NCBI GenBank assembly: GCA_900542015.1
Contig: UQLY01000001.1
Coordinates: forward strand, 248,001 to 312,000
Length of the DNA: 64,000 bases
Origin: an uncultured Lachnospiraceae bacterium
GTDB taxonomy: Bacteria > Bacillota > Clostridia > Lachnospirales > Lachnospiraceae
Direction: 5' to 3'
Shown here: in pieces, positions 8,641-18,022 of the stretch
Position numbering within the stretch: position 1 is the stretch's first letter
How the letters are laid out: the number at the start of each line of letters is the position of its first letter
Notes under the pieces: model-generated
What the model saw: the letters and a program-made list of their open reading frames with translations, nothing else
Told to the model about the DNA's origin: nothing
The model's database searches: none
Program-made: the position numbers and the translations under genes

Positions 8641-9269
8641 TGTCGTTCCCCGCTTTCTTTTTCCATTGTCTGCAAAAGAAGCGACCAGCCCCCGAAGCTG
8701 TAAACCGCCGCCGCTTCCATACATTTTTTCGCCGTTTCCATGTCGTAACCTTTTCTCAGGATCTGCCGGTAACATTCAAACTGGGATGCAATCAAAAGCT
8801 CCATAATGTTCCGGTCGATCTTCACATCGTCCTGCCTTTGAAAAAACAAAACGCTTTCCTCCACCTTTGCAGACACCAGCCGGTCAAAATAATGCTCCAT
8901 GCTGCTGCCCTCACTGAGGCAAAGCAAAAGGCGCGCTTCCTCATAATGCGTAAAAATCAGCCGCAATATCTGATCCGTCTCCTCCTGCATGGATGCTTTC
9001 AGAGATAAGACCAGATCCTTTTGGGTATCGATTGCAAAATATTCCGTCTTTAAGGACTGAAACACCTTCTCAATTTCCTGCGTAAACAGAATCAGAAGAC
9101 TGCAAAAAAGCTGATCCTTCGTCGGATAACGCGTTTGAATCGCGCCGACGGTCACGCCCGCATTTTCCGCAATTTTTCTCAAAGACGCATTATGATAGCC
9201 CTTATCCAAAAATTCCCGAAAAGCCGAATTGATTACCTTTTCATCCAAAGAATGGTCCCGAAGCGCCAT
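8637..9269 (-). CDS. TetR/AcrR-family transcriptional regulator
   Basis: The 210-residue protein has an N-terminal HTH (about residues 8-55): VINSAFREFLDKGYHNASLR, IAENAGVTVGAIQTRYPTKDQLF. The C-terminal ligand-binding domain is variable. It is the first gene of a two-gene unit with the ATC-hydrolase-like gene. A double palindrome at 9403-9445 upstream is its likely operator, which would make the unit autorepressed. The inducer is unknown. Confidence 0.9.
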   Translation of the reverse strand: MALRDHSLDEKVINSAFREFLDKGYHNASLRKIAENAGVTVGAIQTRYPTKDQLFCSLLILFTQEIEKVFQSLKTEYFAIDTQKDLVLSLKASMQEETDQILRLIFTHYEEARLLLCLSEGSSMEHYFDRLVSAKVEESVLFFQRQDDVKIDRNIMELLIASQFECYRQILRKGYDMETAKKCMEAAAVYSFGGWSLLLQTMEKESGERQ

Positions 9270-9299
9270 AGCAATCCCTCCTTTTCTCTCCCAGGTGCC

Positions 9300-9385
9300 G
9301 CCGCTTCATCTGCCGCACCTTTTTCCGTCTGCCGCCGTTTTCTGCCTGCCGCACCTTTTCCGCCTGCCGCTGCTTCCCGGTGCCA
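9300..9385. repeat. degenerate CTGCCGC-rich repeats in TetR leader
   Basis: The stretch between the TetR gene and its likely operator is built from copies of CTGCCGCACCTTTTTCCG and shorter CTGCCGC units spaced about 18-40 bp apart. It should be transcribed as a G/A-rich 5' leader. No function is evident. Confidence 0.55.
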
Positions 9386-9402
9386 CGGAATGGCGAGAAT
9401 CA

Positions 9403-9445
9403 ATTACAGCGTAATCAAATACACTGTAATTGATTACGCTGTAAT
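9403..9445. promoter_or_regulatory. double palindromic operator, probably for the TetR regulator
   Basis: Two perfect palindromes of the form ATTAC-N3-GTAAT lie at 9403-9415 and 9433-9445, 30 bp centre to centre, or about three helical turns. Together they form a 14-bp inverted repeat (9403-9416 with 9432-9445), and further GTAAT/ATTAC half sites lie between them. The site is 134 bp upstream of the TetR start. Confidence 0.7.
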
Positions 9446-9530
9446 CATATGGTTTCTTTTCCGGTTTGTCAACCGCTTTTTTTCTCAATAAGGCTCTCGC
9501 TCAATAACGCCCCGTGTGCCCATTAGTCTC

Positions 9531-10721
9531 TCATGACTGCGCCGTCCTGCCGTCCCGGACCCGGTTGACCTGTTCCAGCATAACAACCATCAATACCAGA
9601 AAGACAGCCAGATAAATCGGATAGAAACCGATTCCCAACACCTCCGACAGCATTCCGAACAGCGGCGGCATAAAGGTCGTTCCCACATAAGCGCTCGCCA
9701 TCTGCACGCCGATCACGGACTGGGACACCCCTGCGCCGAAGGTATCCGGCGTAGCATGGAGCAGGCTCGGATAAACAGGCGCGCAGCCTAACCCGATCAT
9801 AATCAGCCCGCCGAAAGCAAAGCCGTTTCCGAAAGGTAAGAGCAGCAGCAAAATACCGATCACAATAAGCCCCTGCCCAATGCGGATCATATTTTTATCA
9901 TTGACCTTCATCGTCAAAAAGCCGCAGATAAACCGTCCCAGCGTAATGCCCAGATAAAACAGCGCCGCCCATTTCGCCGCGGTCTGTGCCGATATGTTCC
10001 TATCAAGCACCATATAACTTGAAGCCCACAGCCCAGCCGTCGATTCTACGGCGCAGTAGCAAAAGAAGCCCGTCATAACGCCCTTTGCGCCGGGCAGCTT
10101 CATAACCTGCCGGAGCGATAACGGACGCTGCACCGCATCCGCGCCTTCCTCTCCTTCTTCCTTTCCCGTTTTGCGCTTTTCCTTCCACATCGGAAGCGTC
10201 ACGATCAGCACGACGGTCAAAAGGATCTGCAGGACGGAAATGATACGATACCCCATATGCCAGCCAAGCCCTCCGGTCAGTGCAAAACCCATAATATAAG
10301 GTCCCGCCGTGGCTCCGATGCCCCAAAAGCAATGAAGCCAGCTCATATGCTTTGCCTTATAATGCAGCGCCACAAAATTATTTAACGCCGCGTCCACACT
10401 CCCCGCGCCGAGTCCGTAGGGAATCCCCCACAAGCAAAGCTGCCAGTAAGATCCTGATACGGAAAATCCGAAAAGAGCCGCCGCCGTCATCGCCACGCTG
10501 ATCGCCGTTACCTTTCCCGTTCCCAGCTTATGAATCAGATAGTTGCTGAACAGACTGGAAATAATCGTCCCGCCTGCAATGATGACCGAAATTCCGCCCG
10601 CATAGGAGACCGGGACCCCGAGCTGCGGCTGCATACTGGGCCACGCCGCTCCCAAAATGGAATCCGGCAGTCCCAGACTGATAAATGCAATATAAATAAT
10701 GACCAACAATAAAGAATACAT
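9531..10721 (-). CDS. major facilitator superfamily transporter
   Basis: The 396-residue protein has about twelve hydrophobic segments and a central cytoplasmic linker rich in Lys, Arg and Glu (around residue 185). Its N-terminus (YIAFISLGLPDSILGAAWP) resembles fucose-permease-like MFS proteins that take up sugars or related small molecules. The start has a GGGAGG site. It is separated from the TetR unit by the operator region, so TetR control is possible but unproven. Confidence 0.82.
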   Translation of the reverse strand: MYSLLLVIIYIAFISLGLPDSILGAAWPSMQPQLGVPVSYAGGISVIIAGGTIISSLFSNYLIHKLGTGKVTAISVAMTAAALFGFSVSGSYWQLCLWGIPYGLGAGSVDAALNNFVALHYKAKHMSWLHCFWGIGATAGPYIMGFALTGGLGWHMGYRIISVLQILLTVVLIVTLPMWKEKRKTGKEEGEEGADAVQRPLSLRQVMKLPGAKGVMTGFFCYCAVESTAGLWASSYMVLDRNISAQTAAKWAALFYLGITLGRFICGFLTMKVNDKNMIRIGQGLIVIGILLLLLPFGNGFAFGGLIMIGLGCAPVYPSLLHATPDTFGAGVSQSVIGVQMASAYVGTTFMPPLFGMLSEVLGIGFYPIYLAVFLVLMVVMLEQVNRVRDGRTAQS

Positions 10722-11054
10722 CTTCCTGATACCTCCCGTTTGATCCTCCTTTGGGCAGCGTTCCTTTTATCCCGTCAAATCCGTTTTTCCTTCTGCCCAT
10801 GACTTATGCTATCAGCTTTTTTCCCTTTGCACTATCCCGTTTGTTGACCCATTTTTAGGTCGATATTGACTTTTTTGTCAAAGTCTTTTTTCAATATAAA
10901 AAGCGCGGAAACCGCACTTTTTATCGTGCAGTCTCCGCGCTTTTGCATCAGCGTATGTCAATTTTATGATTGAGCCGTTCCCGCCTCAATGTATTCGCAT
11001 AACACGCTCATAAACGTGCCATCCTTCCGTCCCTGACGCTCCTGATGGATTTTC
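10722..11054. other. intergenic region between MFS gene and antiporter operon
   Basis: This 333-bp gap holds the antiporter operon terminator (10901-10942), an inverted repeat TTGAC-N6-GTCAA near 10867-10882, and, on the minus strand, a TTGACA box upstream of the MFS gene. The interval 10950-11054 has no coding sequence that I can support. Confidence 0.5.
10892..10942 (-). terminator. intrinsic terminator of the antiporter operon
   Basis: On the minus strand, AAGCGCGGA pairs with TCCGCGCTT (10934-10942 with 10901-10909), enclosing a second small GCAC/GTGC stem, and a T-run of five follows. It lies about 110 bp beyond the last antiporter gene. Confidence 0.8.
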
Positions 11055-13151
11055 CTACCAATACACACTCAGCAAATAAATCGTCGTCAGAATGAATCCG
11101 AAGCAGAACAAAATCATACCGAAGGAAAGGCTTCTGGAAATTACCATCCGGTTCTCACGCAGTTCCAGATGAAGCATCGCCAGTTCGTGGACAAACTCAT
11201 GGTGTTTCCTTACCCTATCCGGATACTTACGCTCCATATACGCTTCTATCCTATTGAGCAGCGTGCCAAGGTAGTAAGTAAACATTGTTCCTTCCGTCAG
11301 CTCAAAGGGCAGCGGTTTATCTCTATAAACAGTCTTGCGGAGCAGCACGACGATACCGTCCGTCAGGCTGTCGCAGACTCTGGATACAAATCCTCCCACA
11401 GCGCAAAGAACCGCGATCAGCGGGCGATAGAAATAATCCTCCAGATCCATCCAGGAAGGCCATCTGTTTACATATTCCCGTCCCGTTTTCGTCTTTTTCA
11501 TCATAAACGGACGTACCGCCAGACCGTAAAGAGCCGCACCGATCACAATGGAAATGACCGCGCCCTTTAAATTGGTCAGACCAAAATACTGTACCGGCTC
11601 TGCAGGCATACCCGCATTCATCAGGTCGGTACCCCGATCTGCGATAAAGTCCATAACCGTGCCGGGGAAAAATCCCATAACCGGCAGCAGTACGGCGCTT
11701 ACGGTCAACGCAATTTTGCTTTGCACATTCATATATTGTTTCATTCCGTCAAAGCGCTCCTGCTCTTTTGGATCGGCATTTTTTTCCACAAAGACGGCAA
11801 CATAAAGCTTGGTCATATAAGCGACGGTCATACCTCCGCTGATCAGAAATATCCACTCAATCCATTTCATGCCGGTTGCCGTGAATAATCCTCCCACCGC
11901 GCCGCTTGCACAAAGATTGGTATATTCCACAATCGCTTCATGCAAAAGCGTTTTGCTCACATATCCGTTCCAAAGAGGTATTCCTCCGATTCCCAGCGCG
12001 CCCATGAGAAAAATAAAATTCAAAAGCGGTTTTTTTCTGCCAAACCCTCTGATTTCATTCAGGTTCAGCTTATGGATATTCATAAAGATAACTCCCGCCG
12101 CCATAAACAATACCAGCTTGATCATCGAATGGTTGACCATATGGAGGAGCGTTCCTCTTGCGGCAAGGGCATTTTCCTCCCCCAACAGCCCCTGCATCCC
12201 GATGCCGACCATAATAAATCCGATCTGCGACATAGAAGAGCAGGCAAGGGTTCTCTTTAAATCTACGGAAAACAGCGCTAACAGCGCACCTATAAACATC
12301 GTTACCGTTCCAAGAAGTAAAATTACCCTGCCCCATTGTCCGTCCGCATACAATAAGTTGCAGCTTACCACCAGCATTCCAAAAATACCTGATTTTGTCA
12401 AAATACCGGACAACAGTGCGGATGCAGGCGCCGGTGCAACCGGATGCGCCTTGGGCAGCCAGATATGCAGCGGAAACGCACCCGCTTTTGCTCCAAAACC
12501 CACGGTAATACATGCGCCCGCCACATACAACAGCGTCTTATTTTCACAAGCTTCCGCCAGCTTCTGAAAAGACTTAATCTCCAGCGAACCGAGCTCGTGA
12601 TACAGCAAAAACAATCCCATCAGCATGACCATGCCGCCGATCACGGCAACGGCAAGATACGTCTCTGCCGCTCTCAAGGATCCTTTTTTCTCGTCATGCG
12701 CTACCCATACATATGAGGTAAAGGACATCATTTCAAAAAAGATAAAGGTCGTATACAGATCTGCAGATAAAAATACGCCCATCGTCGCTCCATAGGTCAG
12801 CAACATAAACAGATAATAACGGTTCCTATTGTGATAATGTCTGAAATACTCCTTGGAAAATATCGTCGTCATCATCCACATAACCGCCGCCACCAGCGTA
12901 TAAACGCTGCGGAATCCATCCAATGTAAAATGCAGTCCGAATCCCGCAAACTCTTCTATTGTACAATTTAAGAGGCTTCCGCTCTGAAAGCTGCAAAAGG
13001 AGTACAGAACCAATGCAAACTCACTGACAACGATAAAGTCCGCAAAATAGTCCCGAAACGTCTTATGAAAACGCCCGATGATATAGGAAATTACCGCTCC
13101 TACAATGGGATAAAAGACCAAAAAAGCAAGAATCAGATTTTTTTCCATCAT
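11055..13151 (-). CDS. Mrp/Mbh-type antiporter subunit, long ND5/MrpA-N-like (fourth copy)
   Basis: The 698-residue protein has at least 14 hydrophobic segments, and the proton_antipo_M core is plain: GFGAKAGAFPLHIWLPKAHP, VAPAPASALLSG. It is about 200 residues longer than its three paralogues upstream, with an extra C-terminal membrane region, as in MrpA/NuoL. It should be a cation- or proton-translocating subunit. ATG 13151 is chosen because AAGGAG lies 7 bases before it. A GTG six bases upstream is too close to that site. It is the last gene of the ten-gene operon and is followed by a terminator. Confidence 0.88.
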   Translation of the reverse strand: MMEKNLILAFLVFYPIVGAVISYIIGRFHKTFRDYFADFIVVSEFALVLYSFCSFQSGSLLNCTIEEFAGFGLHFTLDGFRSVYTLVAAVMWMMTTIFSKEYFRHYHNRNRYYLFMLLTYGATMGVFLSADLYTTFIFFEMMSFTSYVWVAHDEKKGSLRAAETYLAVAVIGGMVMLMGLFLLYHELGSLEIKSFQKLAEACENKTLLYVAGACITVGFGAKAGAFPLHIWLPKAHPVAPAPASALLSGILTKSGIFGMLVVSCNLLYADGQWGRVILLLGTVTMFIGALLALFSVDLKRTLACSSMSQIGFIMVGIGMQGLLGEENALAARGTLLHMVNHSMIKLVLFMAAGVIFMNIHKLNLNEIRGFGRKKPLLNFIFLMGALGIGGIPLWNGYVSKTLLHEAIVEYTNLCASGAVGGLFTATGMKWIEWIFLISGGMTVAYMTKLYVAVFVEKNADPKEQERFDGMKQYMNVQSKIALTVSAVLLPVMGFFPGTVMDFIADRGTDLMNAGMPAEPVQYFGLTNLKGAVISIVIGAALYGLAVRPFMMKKTKTGREYVNRWPSWMDLEDYFYRPLIAVLCAVGGFVSRVCDSLTDGIVVLLRKTVYRDKPLPFELTEGTMFTYYLGTLLNRIEAYMERKYPDRVRKHHEFVHELAMLHLELRENRMVISRSLSFGMILFCFGFILTTIYLLSVYW

Positions 13152-13166
13152 TTCCACACTCCTTTC

Positions 13167-14642
13167 CTAAAACAACCCGTTTGCAATGGATTGAAACAAT
13201 TCTATCAGCGGCTGAGGATGCAGACCGATTATGACCATCGCCGCAACAAACAAAAACAGCGGCAGCAGCATCATCCAATTCGGATCTTCCACATCCCGAA
13301 TCGACTCATAATCAAAATCCTGCTTCGGGAAATAGGCGCGGACAACTATCGTCAGCATATAAATCGCCGTCAAAATCGCAGAAATCAAAAGAGCGCCTAC
13401 GCCCACATAAGCAAGCACATTGTCACTTTCTACCGCCGCCCTGGCAAGATTAAATTTGGAAATAAATCCGCAAAGCCCCGGAACGCCCATCAGCGCCAAA
13501 GCCGAAACCGTAAAAATACCAAAGGTCTTCGGCATCTTCCTGCCAAAGCCATCCAGCTCATACACATAATTTCTGTCCGTTTTGTAGATCACGGCACCGG
13601 CGCAGAAGAAGGAACAGATTTTCATGACCGCATGACAGATCATATGCGTCAATGCTCCCACCAGTCCCAGCGGCGTCATGATCGTTACGCCAAAAAGAAT
13701 ATAGCTTAAATTGCTGACTGTAGAATAGGCAAGTCTTCGCTTCAAATGCCTTTCCTTTAACGCCATGGAACAGCCGAATATAATTGTGAATATGGTAATT
13801 CCCATTACCGTATACTGCGCCCAGGTTCCTTTTAAAAACTCCGTCCCGAAACAGTAATACGTAAGACGCATAATGGCAAACGCACCGGATTTTACAACCG
13901 CAACCGCATGCAGCAGCGCCGTGACCGGCGTCGGCGCCACGCCCGCCTTGGGCAGCCAGCCGCAGAACGGACAAATCGCCGCCTTCACGCCAAAGCCCAT
14001 AAAGGCAAGGACATAAATCAGAAGCAGCAGATTAACATTGCCCGTATATCCCGCCAGGTTCAGTACGCCGCCATAGACAAAGTCCGTCGTATTGCCGTAA
14101 ACAATAATAAAGATCATGCCGATAAACGCAAACGCCGCTCCGCCCAGGGAATAATACAGATAAGACCTCGAAGCAAGCACAGCCTCACGCTTTAACGTAT
14201 GCAGTACAAGCGGAGTCGTTACTAACGTCAGCAGTTCATAAAAGAAGTACATGGATAAAATGTTTGCGCTTGTGGCAATTCCCAATGTGACGCCAAAGGT
14301 CATGGTATAAAACATAAAGAACGTCTTTTCATGCTCTTCCTTTTTCATGTATTCAAAAGAATATAATGTTGCAAAAGGCCACAAAGCGGAAACCAGCCCT
14401 GCAAACACACAGGCAAGACCGTCCAAATGGAAGGTCACGGACAGATTTCCCGTAAATTTCAACAGCGTAAAAGTTCCTTCCGGACGGTTGAACAAAAGCA
14501 GCCATACCAGAATGCTGTTGATCACAACCGCTGTTTCGATATAAATCATCATTGCTCTTCTGTTTTGAAAAGGCAGGAGAGGTATCAAAACGCCTGCAAC
14601 AAGGGGGAATAACACGATTATCAATAAAAATGCTTCATTCAT
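13167..14642 (-). CDS. Mrp/Mbh-type antiporter subunit, MrpD-like (third copy)
   Basis: The 491-residue ND5/MrpD-type membrane subunit has a divergent core: GFGVKAAICPFCGWLPKAGV, APTPVTALLHAVAVVKSGAF. In its paralogues the residue before WLP follows His (LHAWLP, LHIWLP) or His-Ser (FHSWLP). Here the segment reads FCGWLP, so a His is lost, which may alter the proton path. It lies 9-16 bp from its neighbours in a single operon. It should translocate protons or Na+ across the membrane as part of the Mrp-like complex. Confidence 0.88.
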   Translation of the reverse strand: MNEAFLLIIVLFPLVAGVLIPLLPFQNRRAMMIYIETAVVINSILVWLLLFNRPEGTFTLLKFTGNLSVTFHLDGLACVFAGLVSALWPFATLYSFEYMKKEEHEKTFFMFYTMTFGVTLGIATSANILSMYFFYELLTLVTTPLVLHTLKREAVLASRSYLYYSLGGAAFAFIGMIFIIVYGNTTDFVYGGVLNLAGYTGNVNLLLLIYVLAFMGFGVKAAICPFCGWLPKAGVAPTPVTALLHAVAVVKSGAFAIMRLTYYCFGTEFLKGTWAQYTVMGITIFTIIFGCSMALKERHLKRRLAYSTVSNLSYILFGVTIMTPLGLVGALTHMICHAVMKICSFFCAGAVIYKTDRNYVYELDGFGRKMPKTFGIFTVSALALMGVPGLCGFISKFNLARAAVESDNVLAYVGVGALLISAILTAIYMLTIVVRAYFPKQDFDYESIRDVEDPNWMMLLPLFLFVAAMVIIGLHPQPLIELFQSIANGLF

Positions 14643-14658
14643 CTTCCATTCCTCCTCT

Positions 14659-16137
14659 CTACATCAACGAGACTGCAATCGTGCGGATACAATCCAGCAG
14701 TCCGTTGGGAAACATCCCGATTACAACCGACAACACAGTCAAAACCACAATGGGAACCGTCATCCATTTATCCGGCTCACACTTTTCCAGTTTATCATAT
14801 TCAAAATCGTCGCCCGGGAAAAAACCTTTAATCGTAACAGGCAGTAAATAGCCCGCCGTCAACAAAGCGCTGATCAGCAATACGACCGGTCCCGCATACT
14901 GAAATCCCGCAATGCCGGAATCCAAAGCTCCCGTTGCAAGATACCATTTGCTGATAAAACCTCCCGTCGGCGGAATGCCGATGAGTCCCAGCGATACGAT
15001 CGTAAAGCACCAAATCGTAAGGGGCATCTTCTTCCCAATTCCTTTCAGCCCGTCCACCGTGGTAATCCCGGTCTTATAAATAATCGCGCCCGCACATAAG
15101 AACAACGCGCATTTAATAAACGCGTGCGCCGCCATATGCAGCATGGAGCCTGTGAAACCCGCAGGCGTCAGAAGCGCCAAGCCAAACAAAATATAAGACA
15201 ACTGGCTGACCGTGGAATAGGCAAGACGCTTCTTTAATACCTTTTCCCGGTAAGCAAGCATGGACCCTATAAATATCGTGATCAATGAAAGGATCATAAA
15301 CAGATATTGTACCCAGGTGCCCCGCAGGAAATCCGCTCCGAACAGATAGAAAACAACGCGAACAACTGCAAGCACGCCGGCTTTGACAATAATACCGGAC
15401 AATGCCGCCGATGCAGGAGCGGGCGCAACCGGATGCGCCGTAGGGAGCCATGCGTGAAGCGGAAACATACCCGCTTTGACTCCAAACCCGACAATCATCA
15501 GACACGCCGACAACAGCAAGAGACTTTCATGCCCCGCGACCAGTTCCATATTCAGCGTTCCGCCCGGCGTAAAAGTCAGCGTATTCGTGTACCTGCACAG
15601 AAAGAACAACCCGAATAAAGCCATATATGCTCCGAAGAAGGAATAAAACAGATACTTTAACCCCGCCATAACCGCTTCTTTGGACTGATTATGAATAACA
15701 AGCGGAAACGATGCCAGGGTCATAAATTCAAAAAACGCATACATGGTAATCAGATTCCCCGCGCAGCCAAGTCCGATCAATATGCCAAAAGTAATCAGAT
15801 AAAATCCGAAATACCTCTTCTCCTTTTGCTCGTGCTTCATATAAGTAAAAGAAAAACAACCCGCTAAAATCCAGACTATGGACACAATAGCCAGAAAAAA
15901 CTTGCCGAACCCGTCCAGCTTTAAAACAACCGGCACATTCTCCATCAGCTCAAAAAGCACAATTTCCGTTTCTTTGAGCGTCAGAGCATTGAGTACCAGA
16001 AGCCCCGTCACTCCCATAACGATTCCGACATAGACAAGCAGCTTTTTTCGATTATTTGTTTCCTTCAATACCAGTAAAAGGCTTCCGAGTATAATCGGAA
16101 CAAAAATTACCAACAATAATGAGACGCTTTCATTCAT
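14659..16137 (-). CDS. mrpD: Mrp/Mbh-type antiporter subunit, MrpD-like (second copy)
   Basis: The 492-residue polytopic subunit carries a canonical core, GFGVKAGMFPLHAWLPTAHP followed by VAPAPASAALSGIIVKAGVL, with the conserved Lys and His of proton-conducting ND5/MrpD proteins. The N-terminal Glu-bearing helices are also present. It belongs to the minus-strand Mrp operon and is transcribed just after the first MrpD copy. Subunit naming among the four paralogues is by position only. Confidence 0.88.
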   Translation of the reverse strand: MNESVSLLLVIFVPIILGSLLLVLKETNNRKKLLVYVGIVMGVTGLLVLNALTLKETEIVLFELMENVPVVLKLDGFGKFFLAIVSIVWILAGCFSFTYMKHEQKEKRYFGFYLITFGILIGLGCAGNLITMYAFFEFMTLASFPLVIHNQSKEAVMAGLKYLFYSFFGAYMALFGLFFLCRYTNTLTFTPGGTLNMELVAGHESLLLLSACLMIVGFGVKAGMFPLHAWLPTAHPVAPAPASAALSGIIVKAGVLAVVRVVFYLFGADFLRGTWVQYLFMILSLITIFIGSMLAYREKVLKKRLAYSTVSQLSYILFGLALLTPAGFTGSMLHMAAHAFIKCALFLCAGAIIYKTGITTVDGLKGIGKKMPLTIWCFTIVSLGLIGIPPTGGFISKWYLATGALDSGIAGFQYAGPVVLLISALLTAGYLLPVTIKGFFPGDDFEYDKLEKCEPDKWMTVPIVVLTVLSVVIGMFPNGLLDCIRTIAVSLM

Positions 16138-16152
16138 TTCCTTCGTCCCTCC

Positions 16153-17646
16153 TTATGCAAACATGGCAAGTCCCGAGCGGATCAGATCAACGATCGGCTC
16201 CGACCACATACCAAGTATTACGTTTAAGATAATAAAGCAGATACATACGACGCCGTAGAGCACATCCCGTTTCCATGGAATAGAAGGATACTCCGATTTT
16301 ACCGGCGTATAAATACGCACAACGGTCTTCATAAAGTAAATTGCGTTTAAAATCGTACTGATGGCAAGCACGATCAACGTAGGCAGCATCTTATTGACAC
16401 CCGCAGACACGCCCGCCTGTGCAAATAAAATTTTGCTGATAAAACCGGAAAACAGGGGTACGCCCACCATGGACAGCGAACCGACGGTAAAGGTAGCGCC
16501 AGCTATCACATTGCGATACCCGGCTCCGGTCAAATCGATAAATTTCTTGCTCTTGCCGGAAGCGTCGGTCAGCCCTACCGCTGCGATAAACAACATACTC
16601 TTGGTCGCGGCATGGGAAAAAATATGGAAAATCGACGCTTGCATTCCCGCTTCCGAGCCAAGCCCAAAGCCCATATAAATATATCCGATCTGCGCCACGG
16701 ATGAAAACGCAATCATTCTGCGGATATCGTTTTCCTTAATAGCGCTTAGAGAACCGAAAATCATACCGCAGAGACCGAAGACAAACAGCACGTTAAACAA
16801 TCTGCTTTCGGCAACGACCTCAAATCCGATCACACGGTAAAATATCTTGAGCAGCAGGAAGATATATCCCTTTGATACAAGGCTGGATAAAATCGCCGCA
16901 CTGGAAACCGTAGAATATCCATAGGAATCGGGCAGCCATGAATGAAACGGAAACAGCGCGCTCTTAATGGCAAGCCCGACACCCATAAAAATAATCGCCA
17001 CAACCAGCGGAATATGATATTCCCCGGTCTGGGCAAGAATCTGTACTTGCTCCTTGATATTGCTCATAAGCAAATGTCCCGTAATATCATAGATAATACA
17101 CAGTCCGAACAACAACAGCCCGGAACCGATCAGACTCATCAACATATACCGGGTCGCCGCTTCCAGCGTATGCCCGTTTTCCCGGATCATAATCAACCCA
17201 CATGCGGAAATCGTATTGATCTCTACAAATACATACGCCGTAAACAGGTCGTTCGTATAGATCAGCGCCAAAAGAGAGCTCATCAACAGATTGATCAACA
17301 CATAATAAAGATTTTCCTTAAACGGATCAACCTCCGCAAACAAATGCTTTCTGCCGCCCAGAATGGAAAGCAGCATAACCACGCTGAAAAACAGAGCCAT
17401 AAGCGCTTCCAGATTGCCAAAGCGGATCTCATTTCCCCACGGCGCTGAAAAACGTCCCATTTTATATACGTAATACCGGTTCGTCACAACAGTAAAATAC
17501 AGCGTACACGCGGACATAATCCCGATAACGGAAATTACCGCAATGTTTAGCCGCCTCGCCCATTTCCCCTTTAACCCAGACGAAATAATAGAAGCACACA
17601 TGGATAGAATCAAGGAGAAACAGGGAAAATTACGTAAAATTTCCAT
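16153..17646 (-). CDS. mrpD: Mrp/Mbh-type antiporter subunit, MrpD-like (first copy)
   Basis: The 497-residue ND5/MrpD-type subunit has core GLAIKSALFPFHSWLPDSYG and then YSTVSSAAILSSLVSKGYIF. Its ATG follows the MrpC stop directly with no gap, so the two are coupled. In canonical Mrp operons MrpD follows MrpC, which makes this the positional MrpD. It should form part of the cation/proton translocating membrane arm. Confidence 0.88.
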   Translation of the reverse strand: MEILRNFPCFSLILSMCASIISSGLKGKWARRLNIAVISVIGIMSACTLYFTVVTNRYYVYKMGRFSAPWGNEIRFGNLEALMALFFSVVMLLSILGGRKHLFAEVDPFKENLYYVLINLLMSSLLALIYTNDLFTAYVFVEINTISACGLIMIRENGHTLEAATRYMLMSLIGSGLLLFGLCIIYDITGHLLMSNIKEQVQILAQTGEYHIPLVVAIIFMGVGLAIKSALFPFHSWLPDSYGYSTVSSAAILSSLVSKGYIFLLLKIFYRVIGFEVVAESRLFNVLFVFGLCGMIFGSLSAIKENDIRRMIAFSSVAQIGYIYMGFGLGSEAGMQASIFHIFSHAATKSMLFIAAVGLTDASGKSKKFIDLTGAGYRNVIAGATFTVGSLSMVGVPLFSGFISKILFAQAGVSAGVNKMLPTLIVLAISTILNAIYFMKTVVRIYTPVKSEYPSIPWKRDVLYGVVCICFIILNVILGMWSEPIVDLIRSGLAMFA

Positions 17647-18021
17647 TTAGATTTCCTCCTTTTTCAAAATGGTAGAAATATCATCCATATTTAAGGTATG
17701 ATACCTCTGGTACAGGCGGATGGTAAGAGAAAGCATCAGCGCCGTAACAGATACCGATACTACAATCCCCGTCAGTACAAGTCCACTGGGAATCGGGTTA
17801 ATATAAGTATTTACATCCTGCACGCCGTCCACGACGATAGGCGCCATTTTACCGGCTATATATCCCTTTTCTGCCAGAAACAAATAAGTGCCCGTATCCA
17901 TAAAGTTCAGACCGATAATTTTCTTAATCAGATTTTTCTGCAGCAGCAGATTGGCAAAGCCTATGGTAAACAAAAGAACCGCGACCGCTTCACCGTAATT
18001 GGCTATTAGTCCGTCAAACAT
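17647..18021 (-). CDS. mrpC: Mrp/Mbh-type antiporter subunit C (NuoK-like)
   Basis: The 124-residue protein has three transmembrane helices and NuoK/MrpC features: LLQKNLIKKIIGLNFMDTGT, and later DPIP-like NPIPSGLVLTGIVVSVSVTA. The start is ATG 18021 after a GGAGGG site. The open frame extends upstream, but that extension overlaps subunit B and lacks family similarity. It is 1 bp from the upstream stop and directly abuts mrpD. Confidence 0.9.
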   Translation of the reverse strand: MFDGLIANYGEAVAVLLFTIGFANLLLQKNLIKKIIGLNFMDTGTYLFLAEKGYIAGKMAPIVVDGVQDVNTYINPIPSGLVLTGIVVSVSVTALMLSLTIRLYQRYHTLNMDDISTILKKEEI

Positions 18022-18022
18022 C

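Noticed and set aside
8641..8775. N-terminal extension of the ATC-hydrolase-like protein
   Set aside because: The extra 45 codons lie inside the TetR gene. ATG 8640 overlaps the TetR stop as ATGA and begins the family-like sequence.
12070..12513. Long plus- and minus-strand ORFs inside the antiporter genes
   Set aside because: They lie wholly within well-supported membrane-protein genes, have biased composition and lack ribosome binding sites. They are frame shadows.
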